Of a DNA stretch of 64,000 nt, positions 57,617 through 64,000 are shown in pieces; within the stretch, counting starts at the first letter, position 1, and each line of letters begins with the position of its first letter. Position numbers and translations under genes: made by a program. The DNA is taken from assembly GCA_963930655.1 (NCBI GenBank), contig OZ005603.1, positions 24,504,201-24,568,200 of the forward strand, read 5' to 3'. Origin of the DNA: Myrica gale. Its lineage: Eukaryota > Streptophyta > Magnoliopsida > Fagales > Myricaceae. The notes under the pieces were generated by a model. The model was not told where the DNA came from. It ran no database searches and was given only the letters and a program-made list of their open reading frames with translations.

Positions 57617-59169
57617 CGAATGAACAAAAGTAATAGCTAGGTTGGAGGATTAATCTGCCAATGAAAGATTAGTAGGAGAAGAGTAAATGCCACTTTTACT
57701 GTAACTAAAATAATTAAGGTGTTTTAGTAGATCAGTCTTAATGAGCTATTAAGTCTGCTACTCCAATACGTAAAATATATCGCAAGTCATTCATGACCTT
57801 ACATGTAAATGCATCGGCTGTTTTGTGATACAAATCAACCCCACTGTCTCTTTATTTTTCCATCACTGGTTTAAGTCTATCGCTTAGAAATTTCTAAAAG
57901 ATTCATTTAATCATAACAATAATGCTTTACTGTTATACTCACCAACTTCCCGTAATATGTTTTGATAGATTGGGGTATGGTCCGATTCCCAAACCAAAAA
58001 AATAAGTACACTCAGTTGTTTGTAATAGTTTTCAGATTATGATGATGTTTAGAAATATAAATAGAAATAACCATTATATATTTGTATCTGCAATAACATT
58101 ATTTTTCACATATGGTTAGGCTGGGTACATATCTAACATCTTGCATGTCACATAGTTGTTCCAAGGCTATGCTCTACCGGAGTTCTATAGTACTATTTTC
58201 AAATTAATGATTCAAACAAAAGGTGAAATTATGAGTTTCTATTTTTTTTTTGCTTCCTCCCCTGCTTATCATAAAAGCATAGTCTTCATTTCTCAATGAA
58301 CTTATGACAACATAAACAAATAACACTTTGCATGCAAATAACTAATAAGCAAATTAATCGATGACTATGTGTAAGTTTGGAAAATAAATATTGGTCTAAT
58401 TTATTTAATAACAATTAAACAAACAAATTTCCTTGAATAAAAAACAAGCCTTCATTTTGTTGTTAGGAAAGTTACGCCCCTTGAACTCATTTTATAAAAA
58501 CCCTTCCAAACTCACTATTTAAATCATCTCACTCTCTCTGTTGTTACTGTATAGAATATACAAAAACAACTACAACAAAAAACATGAGACTCTCTCTCTC
58601 TCTCTCTCTCTCTCTTTACTGTAATATATACAAACTGAGCAACGTCTTAAAGGAGAGGATGAGCTTAAAAACAAGTTGAACAAATTAAACTCTCTCTCTC
58701 TCTCTACTTGAATACATACAAACTGAATAACTTAAGGGAGAGAATAAGCTTAAAAACAAGATGAACGAAAGAAACGAAGAACGTTTGGAACTCATCGTTT
58801 GAAATTGAGAGAATAACATCTGAAGGGGGTACAAATGAAAGTCTTCTTTTAACCCTTTTTGGTTTTGTCAAGTCTAGGGATTTGAGAATTTAGAAGTAAG
58901 GTTTGAAATGAGAGATATGGGAGGAAAATCGAAATAAAAGAACTCGTGTTCACGATGTAGCAGTAGGAGAATTAGTCGTCCATAAATTGTAGTAGTTTGA
59001 TTGGTACAGTTATGAACCACCAAAAATGGGTAGCCTGGCTCATGCTTGACCGGCTATGCGATGAGCCAATCTAAGTTGGCACAAGTCAGGTCTCATTAAA
59101 TGAGGTGGTGGCCTATATGGCATCGAATTTGGTTCACATGTGTATATTCGTGATGTTAGTTTAGTCTTA
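57617..59169. other. Intergenic, AT-rich, with a CT-repeat duplication
   Basis: 58589-58770 is a diverged tandem duplication of about 100 bp. Each half starts with a long CT microsatellite, followed by ATACAAACTGA[G/A][C/T]AA and AGCTTAAAAACAAG. Nothing else is recognised. Confidence 0.55.
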
Positions 59170-59481
59170 CCAAATTTCGTAATTAACACTTTGCAACCCA
59201 ATATATTATTTTTGTCACATTTGACTCACCAACTATTAATTTCAGACACTTTACACCTTCCATTAAAATAATTAGTCAGTTTCGATGAACACTGCAAAAA
59301 AAAATTATAGGTACAAAATTGTCATTTTGCACACCAAAAACTCATTTTTCATCTAAATTAATCATTTTTTTAATAGACAAAGTGTTTGAAACAATAATTG
59401 GTGTGTGAAACATGACAAATATAATAGATTGGGGTGCAAAGTGTCAAGACCTCATAATTAGATGGTGTAAAATGTATTTAT
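59170..59481. mobile_element. Old fold-back MITE, relative of the one at 40427
   Basis: The left half has ACACTTTGCAACCCAATATATTATTTTTGTCACA. The right half, reverse-complemented, has the matching ACACTTTGCACCCCAATCTATTATATTTGTCA-type sequence, so the element folds back over most of its length. It shares these blocks with 40427-40807. The ends are too worn for a target duplication. Confidence 0.6.
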
Positions 59482-60347
59482 CACAAAAATCTTTCTATTT
59501 TTTTAGTAGTTTGTAATGTTTTTTTATTATATTTTTTATGTTTAATTTATTTTGGTCCCTCCATATATACTTTTATGCAATTGGTTCCTCTAATAAATTC
59601 CTAGCTTCCTTCTTGTAAACTAAAATTTTGGCAAAAATTTTCTCCATTCCAAAATTCTCATTTGCAACATAATAACTTAAAATTTGGTCTAAAAAAATAA
59701 TAATAATAACTTCAAAATCATCATTCTTCTCATTAAAACATCTCTTTCTATTACAATATACATACAAATTTCACTCAAATTATTTATCTTTTTACTTTCT
59801 CATCAAACTCCTTTAAAATTATACTTTTCACTATTCTCTCTCAAAATCCAATAAAATTCTAATTTTATCTCAAATGTTTAGTGGAGTTTGTTAGAAAGTA
59901 AGGAGATAAAAGATTTGATAGTTTTTTTTAATAAAAAAAAGTAAAGAGTTTGTTAAAAAATAAAGAGATAGAATATTTGACGTAGTTTTTTTAATAAAAA
60001 AATATTGAAGTTGAATTTGTGTTAACTTTTGAGATTTTAATGTTTGGTCATAAATATTTTGAATTTTTTTTTAAAAAAGTAAAAAAAAAAACTAACTTCT
60101 GGCATTTGCATATTTTTGGCATATCAAAATTTTGGTTTACGAGAGTGGTAAAAAAGAATATTTAATATTTTTATGTTTTTTTTATAATAAAAATATATGA
60201 TTTAATAGTGATTAGACCAAAATTTTAGAATGACCAAATATTTAGAAATCAAGCACCTTAATGATATCACCTAATTTGTGATTTGGCTCAAAGAATAATA
60301 CACAAATAAACACGATCACACTGTTTGGTATATTTATTAGTCCACGT
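59482..60347. other. Very AT-rich intergenic DNA
   Basis: Long A and T runs and repeated AAAGTAAAGAGTTTGTTAAAA-like stretches at 59890-60000. No gene seen. Confidence 0.5.
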
Positions 60348-60614
60348 ATGCGTATGTCTAGGAAGGGACTGCAAATTGCCAATTTACCATACCCACTCAA
60401 ATCTGGCAAATCTTTGTCCAATTTGCGAGATCTACTGAAGCCTGAACCTTATCGAGATATCGTGCAAGAATACGACGGCACTGCACGGAATGAATTCATA
60501 TCAATCATAGCAAAGATCTCACTATTAGATTCCCAAATTATTTCTAATAAATCTGTTTCCTTATCAAGAAAACTCGAGCTTTTTCGCCGACTTTATTATA
60601 TTTTACAAAGTTAG
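60348..60614 (+). other. Unidentified coding-like segment
   Basis: An 88-codon frame with mixed, non-repetitive amino-acid content (SNLRDLLKPEPYRDIVQEYD, NEFISIIAKISLLDSQIISN, LSRKLELFRRLYYILQS). It stands out from the AT-rich surroundings by looking like real protein. I do not recognise it. It could be a captured exon, a young gene or chance; no splice partners seen. Confidence 0.3.
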
Positions 60615-61084
60615 GCCCAATGAGAAATTCACAACTTCTTTTACATTTTTACATCTTATCTGTGTGGGTTTTTTTTTCGCTAAGTAAGAGCATTATTAGT
60701 AGCTTCTCTATTCTAGCTTTTTTGTTAGAATAGAGAAGCAATTTAACTAAATAGTCTAAAATAAGGCTTTTGCAGCTTATCTATTTTAACAAAAGTTGAC
60801 AAAAAAATTTAACAAATGAACAGTGGTTCTCTATTTCACTTATCTATATTAAAATAATAATATTTTTACTCTTTTCTTTTTCTTTTCTCTTTTCTTCTAT
60901 ATTTAAATAATAATATTTATTTCTCTTAATATTTATCACTATTATGATAGGACAAATTAAAAAAAATCCGACCATTAGAAAAAGATAAAAATTAAAAAAT
61001 TCAATTTTTTAGGATAAGATATTATAAAATGAATATTTAAAAATATAAATGCTAACAAAATTTTTTTTTATATTTTTACCTCGT

Positions 61085-61207
61085 TATCTGTGTGAATTTA
61101 TTTTTATCAGATAATGAAGGTGAGAGAAACCGAAATTTAAACTCGGAATCAAACATTCTCCAAGGAGTAGGTGCCAAACGAGCTAGGAGCTCGCTGGCCA
61201 TCTGTGT
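61085..61207 (-). mobile_element. Possible SINE remnant
   Basis: On the minus strand GGCCAGCGAGCTCCTAGCTC...GGCACC resembles an A box and TTTGATTCCGAGTTTAAATT a B box 30-40 bp later. The tail TTATCTGTGTG recurs near 60655. No clear target duplication. Confidence 0.35.
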
Positions 61208-61599
61208 GGGCATTTAACGGGTCAAGTTTGCATCGCAAATTCACAAATCGGTTCACATGTGATTTACGTGTTGACTGAAAAAAGGGCAGAGTGAAGGGAT
61301 GTAAGTACACGTGGCGAGCATCGGTCACATTCTTTTATTTTTGGCCAGTTTTCGATCACAATATTCCCTCTACCGAGAAATCTGGCTTAGGACAGGACCA
61401 TTTGTTTTAAATAATCAAAGCATTTAGGTTAAGGAAAAAAATAATCAAACCTAAATGTAAAACCCATATGCAGATGTTAGTGCTTATTGACAACGCTGGG
61501 TGATTTTTTTTTTTCTTTTTTAGAATATATCCCAACTTAGAATAATAGAGGAATATTATCCTAATTAGAATACTAATAATAATGGGGGCTAATACTGTC

Positions 61600-61740
61600 T
61601 GTATCGGTAACCGGGAACGGCGGGCTGTCCAAGCCAATTTCTCTCCTCTTATTCCTGCAAACTACTCACCCAACCGCTTTATATCTGTCTCCTTTCTCAG
61701 ACCAAGCTTCAATCTCTTACCCTCTCTCTTCTTTACCCTG
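61600..61740 (+). promoter_or_regulatory. Promoter of the right-hand gene
   Basis: CCAAT (61634) and a TATA-like TTTATATC (61678) precede a CT-rich start region (61690-61750), in the spacing expected of a plant polymerase II promoter reading to the right. Confidence 0.5.
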
Positions 61741-64000
61741 TTCTTTCGTCTCCAACAGTAAGTTTATTCGTGCCGACCTTCTGTGGAGATCGATCGAGGT
61801 ATGCTTTTTCCTGCGGAACTTTTGCCTGTATTGATTTTATGTACTTTTCCGGTTTGTTCATTATTTAATAGCTTTCTTTCAATACATACGTTTCTCTGTG
61901 TATATATGCTTATTTGTGCCCGATCGTGCGAAAGGCGTGCCTAATTCTCTGTTCTTCTTGTTGCCTTTGTCGTTCAGTTTGATCGGTTTTGTGTTTTTAC
62001 TTTCTGATCTTTCTGCTGATGGTTTTCGATGCGCTCTTTCCAGCTTTTGGTTGCCAATTTTGTTGCTATTAGTGTAGTTTAGAGTGATCGTAAAAAATTG
62101 TTATTGTTTCCAATGTTGCTTGTTGGGTGCTTAAGAATTGCGGGTTTTGCTTTTTTGGGAAAGGTATTCTGAGCTTATAAGAGTGAGATTTTGCTTGTGT
62201 TTGTGTTGTTCTTTCTTTATTTTAAATCGGTCGTTGTTGCTTTTAAAAATGTAACTTTTTGCTCTTGAATTGATCGTGGACGCTTGGTCCTGGTCATGTG
62301 GATGCCGATGATCTTCATCCGCTGCATTTTTGAGTGAGGAAACTATTGACAGCACTTGGATTCTTTAGATTATGGTTTTTGAGCTTGCATAACCTCCCAC
62401 CGTTACTGGTGTTTTCACTAATATCATCGGTCATTCTGCTTACATAGTAAGGTATTTATCAAATTTGTGTAGGGATCTCTTATGCTAAACTAGCAATGCC
62501 TTGTGCTCTTGTCTTCTTTTCTAGACTGGGTCATGGTTTATGATGTCTTGATGCAGTAAACTCGCTGGTAATGACATAGATAATGTAATAGTTGAAAAGG
62601 CATAATCTAGATAATTTCCGTAAACTCCGTGGAGCCTTAATAAGATGATTGTTTATTTTGATCTGAAGCTCAATAACGTTTAGTTCCTCTGATGTCTCAG
62701 AGCTGTTGTTGGATGAGGAGACTTAGTATATAGTCCTAGTGCTACTTTTCCCATGGATTACCCTAGCATCAACTAGGTTTAGTTGGTTTCTTTCATGCAG
62801 GTTTGGGGCGTGATCTATCATTCTTGCTCACACGAGTTGAGTATGAACTCGAGAAAGGGATTTAGTTAGAATGGAAGTTTTGGAGTGATGGCGTGTTGGC
62901 ATTTGCAGGTGAGAAGTTTTGTTATTACAAATCTCTGTCTATTTCAGCTGTTTCCTTCTTCTAAACATACTAAGACAAATTGGAAACTATATGCTCTCAG
63001 GTTATTAGGTTGACTGGGTCATCTTCTCTTCAAACATCCTTGACTTCAATTTCCGAGCCAATACTTCAATTGTTTATTTCTTGGACTTGATAAAACTTTT
63101 CCCCCCTGAGAGCCACAGTGCTTTCGAGTTAGTTAAACCTAAGACTAATACATAGGTTTTAGAAATTGTTGAGTGGCTTCGATTTCGTTGTTTCAGTTTT
63201 CATTCTTGCCATTGGTTTGCAGGCATGGTGGTAAAGGGGGCAACTGAAGAATGGGTTTGAACTGAGATATGGTTTTATCTTAATGATTTATTAGCAGGAT
63301 CTGCTTCTTTATTGGAGTGTTATAAGCCAGCATTCAAATAGGGAGAGCAAGTATATGGTACTAAGGAATCTTCTACCTTTAGCTTGCAGAACTGTTTAGA
63401 CCTGGTTCCTTGGAATTCATCTTTAGAACACTCCTGGATTGAGGCTGTCTTGAAATAAATGACCTAGGCGATGTCACTGCATGGGAGTATACTGACTGGC
63501 ATTTGGACGATTAGCACATGCAAGTGCTTGTTACTCGTATCTGGTGGTGCTGAGGGGATAATATATGGCCTCTTTTGTTGATCAAACTTAGATTCTTTGA
63601 TCCTGGCGGTTCTCTTGTATTGGGACTTTTATGCATCAGCTGGATGATGCAGGTCAATGGTTTAGTGACACTTGAAAATTTTGCGAAGTATTAGGTGGTA
63701 TATCGTACGAATTGTACTGAATACCATTGAGTGAAGTACATTTGTTCGTCACAGCATCTGGGTGCTGATACTATATTGTGGAAATACAAGGCTTTTTGCC
63801 TTCAGATTGATATAGTTTGTAAGGTTGGAGGCAGGAAAAGTACAATGGTAAGGCTTAGTACTTCACTATTGAAGTTACTCTGTTGCTGACAAGAGTTCTC
63901 TGCAACCTGATTACAAATGGCATATTGGGTCTAGAGAGACTCCCATTCTCCTGTCTGGGATTTTTATTTCATGAACATGACCAGCCTCTCTGATGGAGAG
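61741..64000 (+). other. Spliced 5' leader of a gene running off the right edge
   Basis: A first exon of pyrimidine-rich leader ends at a GT donor, either 61758 (ACA|GTAAGT) or 61799 (GAG|GTATGC). Exon 2 is probably 62801-62908 (TTTCATGCAG| and CAG|GTGAGA) and exon 3 starts at 63223 (TTTGCAG|). All three contain stops in every frame and many short uORFs, so they are untranslated. The first plausible coding start is the ATG near 63973 (MNMTSLSDGE), cut off by the window end. The gene cannot be named from this. Confidence 0.5.

Overview
The window is nuclear DNA from a eudicot plant, probably a woody one. Genes are intron-rich, with GT-AG splice sites, and lie in AT-rich intergenic DNA full of plant transposons (hAT, Mutator, Tourist-like MITEs, tRNA-derived SINEs, Ty3 and Copia LTRs). 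A captured 11S globulin fragment resembles tree-nut legumins, so Fagales is a guess, but nothing here fixes the species. All splice models below were built by reading the sequence; exon phases close exactly in each complete model.

Region by region. 1-6269 (-): ten exons of a WDR20/creC-type WD40 protein whose 3' end lies beyond the left edge. 6480-9240: GA microsatellite, a perfect 182-bp tandem duplication, a GC-rich unidentified stretch and a 993-bp hAT element. 10225-12700 (+): a tandem pair of fasciclin-like arabinogalactan protein (FLA) genes. 13478-18980 (-): a complete nine-exon P58IPK/DNAJC3 homologue with a textbook ER-stress element upstream. 20068-24723: a second hAT element and a 3-kb Mutator-like element carrying ABCG/PDR, WAT1-like and DUF247 fragments. 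26995-28880 (-): an INDETERMINATE-DOMAIN C2H2 factor. 29450-35227: intergenic, with microsatellites. 35228-44697: a 9.5-kb Ty3 retrotransposon of Tat type with gag and protease but no recognisable RT or integrase, a decayed antisense coiled-coil reading frame, and a solo Copia LTR and a MITE nested inside it. 47235-49149 (-): a complete SYP71-type Qc-SNARE. 49650-50510: 136-bp tandem repeats. 50649-56259: a Pack-MULE with an exact 9-bp target-site duplication, carrying 11S globulin, GDSL lipase, LOB-domain and dirigent fragments and itself split by a 3.6-kb solo LTR. 56770-61600: SINEs, MITEs and repeats. 61660-64000 (+): promoter and spliced, uORF-rich 5' leader of a gene whose coding part begins at or beyond the right edge.

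Functionally, the intact genes are a housekeeping-type sample: ER folding (P58IPK), membrane fusion (SYP71), cell-wall glycoproteins (two FLAs), transcription (IDD) and a WD40 scaffold. They show no sign of forming a pathway. The most unusual content is the pair of gene-fragment-carrying Mutator elements and the nested insertions around them.
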